Shown: positions 46,959 through 56,047 of the stretch, one piece after another | How positions within the stretch are numbered: the first letter of the stretch is position 1 | How the letters are laid out: the number at the start of each line of letters is the position of its first letter | Assembly: GCF_030369635.1 (NCBI RefSeq) | Contig: NZ_CP128474.1 | Location: 2,976,001-3,040,000 of the forward strand | Source of the DNA: Microbacterium arborescens | GTDB lineage: Bacteria > Actinomycetota > Actinomycetes > Actinomycetales > Microbacteriaceae | Reading direction: 5' to 3' | DNA: 64,000 nucleotides | The notes under the pieces: model-generated | What the model was told of the DNA's origin: nothing | Databases searched by the model: none | What the model saw: the letters and a program-made list of their open reading frames with translations, nothing else | Translations under genes and position numbers: made by a program

Positions 46959-49900
46959 ATGGCCGATGTGCTCGCCCGATTCTCCGCGCCCACCGCGGAC
47001 TGGTTCCGTGGCGCGTTCTCGAAACCGACCTCGGCACAGGCCGGCGCGTGGGATGCCATCTCCGCCGGCAAGCACGCCCTCGTGGTCGCCCCGACCGGCT
47101 CGGGCAAGACCCTGTCGGCGTTCCTCTGGGCGATCGACCGGATCTTCCGCGACAAGGCGGCGGCCGGCCCCGTCGACGACAAGCCGGCGAAACGCCGCAG
47201 ACCGGATGCCGCGCCGGCCGACACCCGCGTGCTCTACATCTCGCCGTTGAAGGCGCTCGGCGTCGACGTCGAGCGCAACCTGCGCTCCCCTCTCGTCGGC
47301 ATCGGCCAGTCGGCGCGTCGGCTCGGGCAGACGGTGCCGGAGGTGACCGTCGGAGTGCGTTCCGGCGACACCTCCTCGTCCGATCGGCGCGCGCTCGTCG
47401 CCCGGCCGCCCGACATCCTCATCACGACCCCCGAGTCGCTCTATCTGATGCTCACGTCGCAGGCCTCCGAGACACTGCGCGGCGTGCACACCGTCATCGT
47501 CGACGAAGTGCATGCGGTGGCGGCGACGAAGCGCGGCGCGCATCTGGCCGTGAGCCTCGAACGCCTCGACGCGCTCCTCGACAAGCCGGCTCAACGCATC
47601 GGCCTCTCGGCCACCGTGCGCCCGATCGACGAGGTGGCACGCTTCCTCGGCGGCGCGGCTCCCGTCGAGATCGTCGCTCCGCGGGCCACCAAGGCGTTCG
47701 ACCTCAACGTCGTCGTGCCCATCCCCGACATGCTGCATCCGCCGGCTCCTCCGGGCGCCGAAGAGGCGGGCGCCCCACGCGGTCGCGATGACGATGACGA
47801 CGATGACGACGGTGACGACGGTGACGACGGTGACGGCGCCTGGTACCGCGCGCCGCAGGCGACGGAGGTCACCGGATCGGTGTGGCCCCACGTCGAGGAG
47901 GCGATCGTCGACCGCATCCTGCAGCACCGCTCGACGATCGTGTTCTCGAACTCGCGGCGCCTCGCCGAACGCCTCACCGGACGCCTCAACGAGATCTACA
48001 CCGAGCGTCTCGGAGGTGAGCTCCCCGAGCCCACCGTTCCCGCGGGCATGATGGCGCAGGCCGGCGCCTCCGCCGGCGCTGAGCCCGTGCTGGCGAAGGC
48101 CCACCACGGCTCGGTCTCGAAAGAGCAGCGCGCCCAGGTCGAGGACGAGCTGAAGTCGGGTGTGCTCCGCTGCGTCGTCGCGACCTCGAGCCTCGAGCTC
48201 GGCATCGACATGGGCGCCGTCGATCTCGTCATCCAGGTCGAGGCGCCGCCGTCCGCGGCATCCGGCCTGCAGCGCGTCGGTCGGGCCGGTCACCAGGTCG
48301 GCGAGGTCAGCCGGGCGGCCCTCTTCCCGAAGCACCGGGGCGACGTCCTGCACACGGCGGTCGTCACCGAGCGGATGCTGGCGGGCAAGATCGAGGCGAT
48401 CGCGGTGCCGCAGAACCCCCTCGACATCCTCGCCCAGCAGACGATCGCCGCATGCGCGACCGGCACGATCGAGGTCGAGGCCTGGTTCGAGACGGTCCGG
48501 CGCAGCGCCCCGTTCCGCACGCTCCCCCGCTCGGCCTACGAGGCGACGCTCGACCTGCTGGCCGGCCGCTTCCCGTCCGACGAGTTCGCCGAGTTGCGGC
48601 CGCGACTGGTGTGGGATCGCGACCAGGGCACGCTCACCGGCCGCCCCGGCGCACAGCGCATCGCGGTCACGAGCGGCGGCACGATCCCCGATCGTGGCCT
48701 GTTCGGGGTCTTCGTCGCCGGCGAGAGCCGCAACGCCCGCGTCGGCGAGCTCGACGAGGAGATGGTCTACGAGTCACGAGTCAACGACGTCTTCACCCTC
48801 GGCACGACGAGCTGGCGCATCGTGGAGATCACCCACGACCGGGTCAACGTCGTGCCCGCGTTCGGCCAACCGGGCAAGCTCCCCTTCTGGCACGGCGACG
48901 GCCTGGGGCGTCCGGCCGAGCTCGGCGAGGCACTGGGGAAGTTCAGCCGAGAGGTGTCGGCTGCCGGCCCCGAGAAGGCAACCGAACGGCTGCGCGAATC
49001 GGGGCTCGACGACTACGCGATCGAGAACCTCCTCGCCCACCTCGCCGAGCAGCGCGAGGCGACCGGCAGCCTGCCGACGGACCGCACCCTCACGGTCGAG
49101 CGCTCGCGCGACGAGGTCGGCGACTGGCGCGTCATCCTCCATTCCCCGTACGGCATGCACGTCCACGCACCCTGGGCGCTGGCGGTCAACGCGCGCATCC
49201 GCGAGCGTCTGGGCGTCGAGGGTGCGGCCGTCGCGAGCGACGACGGCATCATCGCGCGGGTGCCGGATGCCGCGGCCGAGCCGCCCGGTGCCGACCTCTT
49301 CGTGTTCGACGCCGACGAGCTCGAGCAGATCGTCACCGACGAGGTCGGCGGTTCGGCTCTGTTCGCTTCGCGCTTCCGCGAATGCGCGGCGCGCGCCCTG
49401 CTGCTGCCGAGACTCAACCCGAACAAGCGCGCGCCGCTGTGGCAGCAGCGGCAGCGCTCGGCTCAGCTGCTCGAGGTGGCCCGCCGGCATCCGTCGTTCC
49501 CGATCATCCTCGAGACCCTTCGCGAGGTGCTGCAGGACGTGTACGACCTGCCGGCCCTGCTGCGCATCACCCGCAGCATCGCCGACCGCCGCATCCGCCT
49601 CGTCGAGACGACGACGTCGCAGCCCTCGCCCTACGCCCGCGATCTGCTCTTCGGCTACGTCGGCGCGTTCATGTACGAGGGCGATTCTCCGCTCGCCGAA
49701 CGCCGCGCCGCTGCCCTCTCGGTCGACCCGGCGCTGCTGTCAGAACTGCTCGGCAAGGTCGAGATGCGCGAGCTGCTCGATCCCGACGTCATCGCCCAGT
49801 TCGAGCGTGAGGCGCAGCGCCTCGCCCCGGATCGTCGCGCGCGGGGGGTCGAGGGGGTCGCCGACCTGCTCCGCCTGCTGGGGCCACTCGACGCCGAAGA

Positions 49901-51779
49901 GATCGCAGCCCGGCTCGAAGAGTCCACCGGCGCAGCGGAGGGGATCGGGACAGCAGAGGACACGAAGGCCGCGCCCGCTCCTCCGGTCGGCGATGCTCCT
50001 CCCCCACGGCGGGTCGCCGAGGCGGCCGAGCTGCTCCAGCAGCTCGTGACCGCCCGTCGGGCGATACCCGTCACGATCGCGGGCGTGCAGCGCACCGCGG
50101 CGATCGAGGATGCCGGGCGCCTGCGCGACGCGCTGGGCGCCGCCCTCCCCGTGGGTATCCCCACCGCGTTCCTCGAGCCGGTCGTCGACCCCCTCGCCGA
50201 CCTCGTCGCGCGCCACGCCCGCACTCACGGGCCGTTCCGCACCGCCGACGTCGCGATGCGGCTCGGCATCGGCAGCGCCGTCGCGCGTCAGACGCTGCAG
50301 CGCCTCGAGTCGCAGGGACGCATCGCGAGCGGCTACTTCCTGCCCGAGTCGACCGGCTCCGAGGCCGACGACCTCGAATGGTGCGACTCGGAGGTGCTGC
50401 GGCGACTCCGGATGCGGTCGCTGGCCGCGATCCGCGGCAGCGTCGAGCCGGTCTCTCCCGAGGCGTTCGCTCGATTCCTGCCCGTCTGGCAGCACGTCAC
50501 CCGGCCTCTCGAGGGCGTCGACGGCGTCGCCGCCGTGATCGAGCAGCTCGCGGGCGTCCCGATCCCCGCGAGCGCCTGGGAGTCGCTCGTCCTCCCCTCT
50601 CGCGTGCGTGACTACGCCCCCGGGATGCTCGACGAGCTGACGGCGACGGGCGAGGTGGTGTGGTCGGGGCACGGCACCCTGCCGGGGCGAGACGGCTGGA
50701 TCGCGCTCCACCCCGCCGACATGGCTCCGCTCACCCTCGCGCTGGCCGACGCAGATTCCGAGATCGACGAGTCGGCGACCTCGGGCGACCTCGACGTGCG
50801 CATCCTCGAGGCTCTCGCCGTCGGCGGCGGCTGGTTCGCGGGACAGCTCGTCGCCGCCGTCGGCGCCCCCAACGAGCAGAGCGTGCTCGACGCGCTGTGG
50901 CGCCTCGCGTGGGCCGGTCGCCTGACCAACGACACGTTCACACCGGTCCGCTCGCTCCTGTCGGGCGGCTCGCAAGCGCATCGGAGCGCCCGTCGCACGC
51001 CCCGGTCCCGCCTGTACCGGGGCACGCCGCTGGCACGCCCCACGACGACGCCTGCGGCGCCGCGCCCGTCGACCCTCGGCGGCCGATGGTCGCTGCTCCC
51101 CGCGGTCGAGCCCGATCCGTCGCTCCGCGTCACGGCCTCCGCCGGACTGCTGCTCGACCGCTATGGCGTCGTCACACGAGGCAGCGTGCAGTCCGAGGGC
51201 GTGCCCGGCGGTTTCGCGCAGGTGTACCGTGTGCTCGCCGGCTTCGAAGAGGCGGGCCATTGCCGCCGCGGCTACGTCATCGAGACGCTCGGCGCCGCGC
51301 AGTTCGCGGCATCCGTGACCGTCGACCGGCTGCGCGAGTTCGCAGCCCTGCCCGACCCGCCGCCGCGCCGCGCCGTGACGCTCGCCGCCACCGACCCGGC
51401 GAATCCGTACGGGGCAGCCCTCGGCTGGCCGGCGCTCGAGGGCGTCTCGCACCGCCCCGGGCGGAAGGCGGGTGGCGTGGTCGTCCTCGTCGACGGTGCG
51501 CTCGTGCTCTACCTCGAACGCGGCGGGCGCTCTGCGCTCGCGTTCACCGACGACGAAGAGGTGCTCACCGCGGCTGCGGCAGACCTCGTGAGAACCGCTC
51601 AGGCGCGGCGACTCGACACCCTGACCGTCGAGCAGGTCAACGGCGAGTTCGTCTACAACACCCCGACGGGCCGGGCACTGCGCGCGGGAGGTTTCGTCGA
51701 GTCGTCTCGCGGGCTGACCCTGCGGCGGCTGACCGCGGGCTCGCGGACGGCGATGTCGGGGAGCACCGAGCGTGCCTGA
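46959..51779 (+). CDS. lhr: Lhr-type ATP-dependent helicase
   Basis: The 1606-residue protein is a full-length Lhr: Walker A APTGSGKT (residues 44-51), IVDEVHAV (motif II, DEVH), RecA2 motifs ATSSLELGIDMG and QRVGRAGHQ, and a long C-terminal region with winged-helix and beta-barrel-like domains (1500 residues or more is usual). Lhr is a 3'-5' DNA helicase linked to DNA repair; some relatives excise lesions together with glycosylases. It overlaps a Nei-type glycosylase gene by 8 bases. GAAGAT ends 6 bases before the ATG (leaderless pattern). The RecA1-RecA2 connection carries an acidic tract of eight Asp plus DDG repeats (residues 277-293) encoded by repeated GAC/GAT triplets. Confidence 0.95.
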   Translation: MADVLARFSAPTADWFRGAFSKPTSAQAGAWDAISAGKHALVVAPTGSGKTLSAFLWAIDRIFRDKAAAGPVDDKPAKRRRPDAAPADTRVLYISPLKALGVDVERNLRSPLVGIGQSARRLGQTVPEVTVGVRSGDTSSSDRRALVARPPDILITTPESLYLMLTSQASETLRGVHTVIVDEVHAVAATKRGAHLAVSLERLDALLDKPAQRIGLSATVRPIDEVARFLGGAAPVEIVAPRATKAFDLNVVVPIPDMLHPPAPPGAEEAGAPRGRDDDDDDDDGDDGDDGDGAWYRAPQATEVTGSVWPHVEEAIVDRILQHRSTIVFSNSRRLAERLTGRLNEIYTERLGGELPEPTVPAGMMAQAGASAGAEPVLAKAHHGSVSKEQRAQVEDELKSGVLRCVVATSSLELGIDMGAVDLVIQVEAPPSAASGLQRVGRAGHQVGEVSRAALFPKHRGDVLHTAVVTERMLAGKIEAIAVPQNPLDILAQQTIAACATGTIEVEAWFETVRRSAPFRTLPRSAYEATLDLLAGRFPSDEFAELRPRLVWDRDQGTLTGRPGAQRIAVTSGGTIPDRGLFGVFVAGESRNARVGELDEEMVYESRVNDVFTLGTTSWRIVEITHDRVNVVPAFGQPGKLPFWHGDGLGRPAELGEALGKFSREVSAAGPEKATERLRESGLDDYAIENLLAHLAEQREATGSLPTDRTLTVERSRDEVGDWRVILHSPYGMHVHAPWALAVNARIRERLGVEGAAVASDDGIIARVPDAAAEPPGADLFVFDADELEQIVTDEVGGSALFASRFRECAARALLLPRLNPNKRAPLWQQRQRSAQLLEVARRHPSFPIILETLREVLQDVYDLPALLRITRSIADRRIRLVETTTSQPSPYARDLLFGYVGAFMYEGDSPLAERRAAALSVDPALLSELLGKVEMRELLDPDVIAQFEREAQRLAPDRRARGVEGVADLLRLLGPLDAEEIAARLEESTGAAEGIGTAEDTKAAPAPPVGDAPPPRRVAEAAELLQQLVTARRAIPVTIAGVQRTAAIEDAGRLRDALGAALPVGIPTAFLEPVVDPLADLVARHARTHGPFRTADVAMRLGIGSAVARQTLQRLESQGRIASGYFLPESTGSEADDLEWCDSEVLRRLRMRSLAAIRGSVEPVSPEAFARFLPVWQHVTRPLEGVDGVAAVIEQLAGVPIPASAWESLVLPSRVRDYAPGMLDELTATGEVVWSGHGTLPGRDGWIALHPADMAPLTLALADADSEIDESATSGDLDVRILEALAVGGGWFAGQLVAAVGAPNEQSVLDALWRLAWAGRLTNDTFTPVRSLLSGGSQAHRSARRTPRSRLYRGTPLARPTTTPAAPRPSTLGGRWSLLPAVEPDPSLRVTASAGLLLDRYGVVTRGSVQSEGVPGGFAQVYRVLAGFEEAGHCRRGYVIETLGAAQFAASVTVDRLREFAALPDPPPRRAVTLAATDPANPYGAALGWPALEGVSHRPGRKAGGVVVLVDGALVLYLERGGRSALAFTDDEEVLTAAAADLVRTAQARRLDTLTVEQVNGEFVYNTPTGRALRAGGFVESSRGLTLRRLTAGSRTAMSGSTERA

Positions 51780-52545
51780 GGGCGACACAGTCTTCCGCGC
51801 CGCGCGCAAGCTGGGCGAGGCCCTCGTCGGGCAGGAGGTCACCCGTTTCGACATCCGTGTTCCCGGCAGCGCGACGGCCGATCTGCGCGGTGAGACCGTC
51901 TCGTCGTCGATCGCGCGCGGCAAGCATCTGCTGCTGCGCCTGGGATCGTACAGCCTGCACTCGCATCTGAAGATGGAGGGACGCTGGCACGTCTACCGTC
52001 ACGGTGAGCGCTGGCGGGCACCCGCGTTCCAGGCGCGTGCGATCGTCGGGACGCGCGACCGAGACGCCGTCGGCTTCGAGCTCGCGATGGTCGAAGTGCT
52101 GCCGACCGCCGACGAAGACCGTCTCGTCGGCCACCTCGGGCCCGACCTGCTCGGTCCCGACTGGGATCTCGACGAGGCCGTGCGGCGCGTGAGCTCGGAC
52201 TCGCGAGCGGCTCACGTCGCCCTGCTCGATCAGCGCAACGTCGCCGGCTTCGGCAACGTCTACGCGAACGAGCTGCTGTTCGTGCGCGGCATCCTCCCCA
52301 CGACCCCCGCCACCGAGATCGACGCCGCCAGCGTGCTCGAGACCGGCTACCGGATGATCCACGCGAACCGCGACCGCGCGGCACGCACCTTCACCGGCAA
52401 CGACCGCCCCGGGCAGCGGATGTGGGTCTACGGGCGCGAGAACAAGCCGTGCCGGCGATGCGGGACACTCATCCGGGCCGACGAGATCGGGGCTCTGCCC
52501 ACGAGCGAGCGCAACGTCTTCTGGTGCCCGCGCTGCCAGAGCTGA
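51772..52545 (+). CDS. Fpg/Nei-family DNA glycosylase/AP lyase
   Basis: The 257-residue protein begins (after the initiator) PEGDTVFRAAR, so Pro2 and Glu3, the catalytic residues of Fpg/Nei enzymes, are exposed after Met removal. It has the helix-two-turn-helix segment around LDQRNVAGFGNVYANELLF and a C-terminal zinc finger with CRRC and CPRC. These enzymes remove oxidised bases. The GTG start at 51772 overlaps the last codons of lhr by 8 bases, which is a common arrangement in actinobacteria and suggests joint action in oxidative lesion repair. The PEGDT start points to the Nei subgroup more than MutM. Confidence 0.94.
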   Translation: MPEGDTVFRAARKLGEALVGQEVTRFDIRVPGSATADLRGETVSSSIARGKHLLLRLGSYSLHSHLKMEGRWHVYRHGERWRAPAFQARAIVGTRDRDAVGFELAMVEVLPTADEDRLVGHLGPDLLGPDWDLDEAVRRVSSDSRAAHVALLDQRNVAGFGNVYANELLFVRGILPTTPATEIDAASVLETGYRMIHANRDRAARTFTGNDRPGQRMWVYGRENKPCRRCGTLIRADEIGALPTSERNVFWCPRCQS

Positions 52546-52589
52546 GCCCACCGGAGCCCACCGGAGCCCGCCCCCGGCGGGACCAGCGC

Positions 52590-53237
52590 TCAGCGGCCGA
52601 TGTAGCGACCGGGCCGGTGGTTCAGCACGAGGACGACACTCAGCACGACCGCGCCGGCGGCGCTGAGCAGCACGGCCGGCCAGGCGAGCACCAGCAGCGC
52701 GGAGGCGATGATCACGACGTCGAAGATCATCTGCGTCCATCCCGCGCTGAAGCCGGCGCGCTCCTGCAGGACGAGGGCGATGATGTTGACCCCGCCGAGG
52801 CTCGATCGGTGCCGGAACAGGATCAGCAGACCGACGCCGGCGAGCAGGTTGCCACCCAGGGTGCCGTAGATCGGTTCGATGCTCGCGAACTGCAGCAGGT
52901 GCTGGTGGACGAAGGTGAACGCCGACACGAGACCGATCGACACGAAGGTGCGGATCGTGAACGACACCCCCTTCTTCCACAGTGCCAGCGCCGCGAACGG
53001 CGCGTTCACGACCGCGAACAGCACCGGGAACGACCATCCCGTCGCGTAACCGAGGAGGAGCGCGAGGCCGGCTGTGCCCCCGGTCACCGAGCCCGACGAC
53101 TGCAGCAGGTACAGACCGAGGGATGCCACGAAAGTGCCCGTCACGATGCCGAGCAGGTCCTCCGCGCGGGTGTGACGTGTCAGCGCGGCCTCGAAGACGA
53201 GGGAGGGTCCGGTCGAGGGTGCGCGAGTAGGCTCCAC
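52590..53237 (-). CDS. YitT-family membrane protein
   Basis: The 215-residue protein has about five to six membrane segments and the YitT/DUF161 sequence SGSVTGGTAGLALLLGYATG near residues 48-67, followed by LGGNLLAGVGLLILFRHRSSLGGVNIIALVLQ. YitT proteins are integral membrane proteins of unsettled function (some may move organic acids or ions). The GTG start at 53237 follows GAGGAT (53244-53249) by 6 bases. It is convergent with the Nei-type gene. The DUF2179 domain often found at the C-terminus of YitT proteins is absent. Confidence 0.87.
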   Translation of the reverse strand: MEPTRAPSTGPSLVFEAALTRHTRAEDLLGIVTGTFVASLGLYLLQSSGSVTGGTAGLALLLGYATGWSFPVLFAVVNAPFAALALWKKGVSFTIRTFVSIGLVSAFTFVHQHLLQFASIEPIYGTLGGNLLAGVGLLILFRHRSSLGGVNIIALVLQERAGFSAGWTQMIFDVVIIASALLVLAWPAVLLSAAGAVVLSVVLVLNHRPGRYIGR

Positions 53238-53467
53238 CCGCCCATCCTCGCAAACGACAGGGGCGCGGTCATCATCCGGCGCGAGCCGGGCATGTTATCG
53301 CGCCGACGTCACCTCGCACACCCCTTCGACCTCGGCGGCGGAACGTCGCACGCTTGTTCCAGCAAACCGGTCGGGCCGCCGCTCCGAATGATTCTTGGGA
53401 ATGAAAACGCGGATCGTGGGGTTGTTTCCAGTACTCAGTACCGGAACCGGAACTGTCGGAGGGGATC

Positions 53468-53875
53468 GTGGGCAAGAACTACATCGACATCGAGAACGAC
53501 CGTGGAGAGACGCTGCGTTACCGCAAGCACGCGAACGGTCGAGGCTTGATCGCGAACGGGGCCAAGGTGCACCCGACAGCGCTCGTCGAAGCAGGCGCCT
53601 ACGTCGAACCCGGTGTGCAGGTCGCGGCGGGCGCTCACATCGGCCGCGGCGTATGGATCGAGCGCGAAGCGGTCATCGGCCCCAACGCCGAGATCGCGCC
53701 GCACGCGCACGTCGGATCCGGCGCGGCCATCGGCCCGCGGGCGAAGATCGGCATCCGCGCCTTCATCGGGGCGCACGCGCACGTCGCGGGCGGGTCTCTC
53801 ATCGGTGACGACGAGAACATCGCCGACGGCGAGCACGTGGCGACGGACCAGCGCGGGCTCCGCCTGGCGGCGTGA
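53468..53875 (+). CDS. Small left-handed beta-helix (hexapeptide-repeat) protein
   Basis: The 135-residue protein consists of an N-terminal segment (YIDIENDRGETLRYRK) and about nine imperfect hexapeptide repeats between residues 30 and 115 (patterns such as VHPTALVEAGAYVEPGVQ, HIGRGVWIE, HAHVGSGAAIGPRAKIG), the left-handed beta-helix of hexapeptide acyltransferases. It lacks a recognisable active-site loop or donor-binding C-terminal extension, and is shorter than acyltransferases, so it is probably a scaffold or truncated relative. GTG start has GGAGGGG upstream. The 230-bp upstream spacer contains GTAC-TCA-GTAC and a CCGGAACCGGAAC repeat, possible control sites. Confidence 0.75.
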   Translation: MGKNYIDIENDRGETLRYRKHANGRGLIANGAKVHPTALVEAGAYVEPGVQVAAGAHIGRGVWIEREAVIGPNAEIAPHAHVGSGAAIGPRAKIGIRAFIGAHAHVAGGSLIGDDENIADGEHVATDQRGLRLAA

Positions 53876-53950
53876 TCTGACGACGTTCGCCTCCGCCGGC
53901 GCCGGACGCTCGACCGTTCGGCTGCCGCGAACCCGGGATACGCTTCACGC

Positions 53951-54715
53951 ATGACACCCGGACGCCCCTCGGGCCGCCCCGCGCGCAGCGGCGGCCGCGG
54001 CACCGGCGCACCCGGACGCCGTGGCGCTCCCTCCCCCGGCCGGCGCGCCGGAAGCGGCAGCACGGGGGACCGGACGGTGCCGCCGCGCCGTGAACCGGGA
54101 ACCGCACGCCCCGACACCGCTGCTCTCGGGTCGTTCCGCCTCGGGGCTGCTCCGGGCGCCACGCCGGGCAAGTGGATCGACGTGTGGAAACAGCGGATGC
54201 CGGGCAACCCGATCGACCTCGTCACGGTCGGATTCGACGACCAGGCCGCCGCTCTCGCGGACGGCGACGTCGACGCTGCCCTCGTCCGGCTTCCGATCGA
54301 CCGCTCCGGGTTGAGCGTCATTCCGCTCTACGACGAGACGACGGTCGTCGTGTGCGGCGCCGACTCGTCGCTCACTGCCGCCGACGAACTGACCCTCGCC
54401 GATCTCGTCGGCGAGGTCGTGATCGTGCCCGCTGACGATCCCCTGGGACTCGAGGTGCCTGGCGCCGTCGCCCCCGCCTTCCCCGCCCTCGCGACGACGG
54501 AAGATGCGGTCGCCACGGCCGCCACGGGCGTCGGCATCGTGCTCGTGCCGATGTCACTCGCGCGGCTGCACCATCGCAAAGACACGGCCTTCCGCCCCGT
54601 CGTCGATGCGCCGACCTCGACGATTGCGCTCGCGTGGCAGACGGAAGCGACCACGCCTCTCGTCGAGACCTTCATCGGGATCGTCCGCGGCCGCACCGCG
54701 AACTCGTCGCGTTGA
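53951..54715 (+). CDS. LysR-type substrate-binding domain protein without HTH
   Basis: The 254-residue protein starts with about 55 residues of Arg/Gly/Pro-rich, probably disordered sequence, then a LysR-type periplasmic-binding-like effector domain: GSFRLGAAPGATPGKWIDVWKQRMPG, an interior of alternating strands and helices, and a C-terminal helix near TPLVETFIGIV. The usual N-terminal winged HTH is absent and no HTH is encoded upstream in another frame. The ATG lies 6 bases after TACGCT (53939-53944). It may be a ligand-sensing or interacting protein evolved from a regulator; the DNA-binding ability is not evident. Confidence 0.75.
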   Translation: MTPGRPSGRPARSGGRGTGAPGRRGAPSPGRRAGSGSTGDRTVPPRREPGTARPDTAALGSFRLGAAPGATPGKWIDVWKQRMPGNPIDLVTVGFDDQAAALADGDVDAALVRLPIDRSGLSVIPLYDETTVVVCGADSSLTAADELTLADLVGEVVIVPADDPLGLEVPGAVAPAFPALATTEDAVATAATGVGIVLVPMSLARLHHRKDTAFRPVVDAPTSTIALAWQTEATTPLVETFIGIVRGRTANSSR

Positions 54716-54767
54716 ATCCGTCGCCCTGACGGACGCCGACGCGGTCCGGGTCGATCCACGCCGGGAG

Positions 54768-55067
54768 TCACGCTCCGTGCAGCCGCCGCTCGCCGTCGGG
54801 GATCGCCCCCGGCACCGGAGTGCGTGTCAGCAGAGTGACGGCGTCGATCGGATCGTCGGCCGCGACGGCATCCGGATCCGCCTCGAGCTCGACGACGACT
54901 GGGACCGGCAGCCGCATCGACGCCCGCGCCTCGCGTGCCCGCGCCTCGATGCCGGATGCGTCGGCGGGGCGGCGCACCCGCCAGCCCCGAGACGCCGCGG
55001 CCGCATCGAGCCGATCGAGCACCCCGCTGATCCCGGTCGGGTCGGTGACGATCACACGCGCTGTCAT
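54768..55067 (-). CDS. Hypothetical protein
   Basis: The product is about 99 residues long if it begins at the ATG 55067, or 104 from the GTG at 55082. I do not recognise it. It contains an alternation of strands and helices (TARVIVTDPTGISGVLDRLDAAAASRGW) that could be a small alpha/beta domain, no signal peptide and no cysteines. Shine-Dalgarno evidence is weak for both starts. It is flanked by the LysR-like gene in convergent orientation and the GATase gene in divergent orientation. It is retained mainly because codon third positions are strongly GC in this frame. Confidence 0.55.
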   Translation of the reverse strand: MTARVIVTDPTGISGVLDRLDAAAASRGWRVRRPADASGIEARAREARASMRLPVPVVVELEADPDAVAADDPIDAVTLLTRTPVPGAIPDGERRLHGA

Positions 55068-55142
55068 CGGGCCATTGTGCACCTCTCGTCACGGAAGGTC
55101 ATCCCCGCCGGGCGGCGTCGACGCGGCCCCTAGACTTTCGGC

Positions 55143-55868
55143 ATGGCCCCGCTCGTGTACGTCTGCGTGCGCCCGCAGCAGACGGCCGCCGAGGCCGAGT
55201 ACGCCTCGTTCAAGACCGCCATGGGTCTCGACGAGTCCGCGCTCGAGCGCATCGACCTGACCCGCGACGCCCTGCCCGCTGACGCGTTCACGCGCTGGCG
55301 CGGCTTCGTCGTCGGCGGCAGCCCGTTCAACGCCACCGACGATCCCGGTGCGAAGCCGGAGGGACAGTTGCGGCTGGAGGCCGACCTCGCCCGGATCGCC
55401 GAGGCCGCGGCATCCGCTCAGACGGCTGCGCTGTTCACCTGCTTCGGCATCGGCGTGGCGACCACGCACCTCGGCGGCACGATCTCGCGCGACTTCCCGG
55501 AAGACACCGGGCCGACCGAGGTGACGCTGACGGATGCCGGACGGGCCGACCCGCTGCTCGGCTCGCTCTCCCCCACCTTCACGGCGCTCACGGCGCACAA
55601 GGAGGGCACCGAGACGCTTCCGGCCGGAGCGGTGCTGCTCGCGACGAACGACGAGTGCCCGGTGCAGGCCTACCGGGTGGGCGATCGCCTGTACGCGACG
55701 CAGTTCCACCCCGAGCCGACCCCGCGGGACTTCACGGAGCGCATGACGGTCTACCGCAACGACGGCTACTTCGATGCCGACGATTACGATCGCGTCGCGG
55801 CTCGGGTGCTCGCGGCCCCCGTGACCGAGCCGAGCCGCCTCCTCGCCGCCTTCGCCGCCACGTTCTGA
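55143..55868 (+). CDS. Class I glutamine amidotransferase-like protein
   Basis: The 241-residue protein has a GATase fold: FVVGGSPFN near residue 56, the nucleophile elbow FTCFGIG with C100, and the catalytic pair H189/E191 in TQFHPEPT. It resembles stand-alone GuaA-like amidotransferases that act on a separate synthetase or hydrolyse gamma-glutamyl compounds. The usual Gln after the elbow is replaced (CFGIGVAT), so glutamine binding may differ. The ATG is 6 bases after TAGACT (55131-55136). An inverted-repeat element follows the stop by 10 bases. Confidence 0.85.
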   Translation: MAPLVYVCVRPQQTAAEAEYASFKTAMGLDESALERIDLTRDALPADAFTRWRGFVVGGSPFNATDDPGAKPEGQLRLEADLARIAEAAASAQTAALFTCFGIGVATTHLGGTISRDFPEDTGPTEVTLTDAGRADPLLGSLSPTFTALTAHKEGTETLPAGAVLLATNDECPVQAYRVGDRLYATQFHPEPTPRDFTERMTVYRNDGYFDADDYDRVAARVLAAPVTEPSRLLAAFAATF

Positions 55869-55877
55869 CGCCGAGCG

Positions 55878-55936
55878 CGATACATCCGTCGGATCGACGG
55901 TGCGTGTGTGGCCTTGCGACGCCGACGGTTGTATCA
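55878..55936. repeat. Inverted-repeat element with GATACAT-CCGTCG arms
   Basis: GATACATCCGTCG (55879-55891) and CGACGGTTGTATC (55923-55935) form arms matching at 12 of 13 positions across a 31-base interval, and the left arm contains a second small palindrome CCGTCG-GAT-CGACGG. The right arm, read on the other strand, equals the arm upstream of soxR (GATACAACCGTCGG). It lies after the GATase stop and could act as a terminator. Confidence 0.55.
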
Positions 55937-56047
55937 CCATCGCGCAAACATCACGTTTCGGTAACGCTCTGAGCATCTCTCGTCAGATCGGACCGGCCAC
56001 GAGGTCTCGCCATCGGGCGCGCATCCGGCCCGGACGAAGGAGACGTC

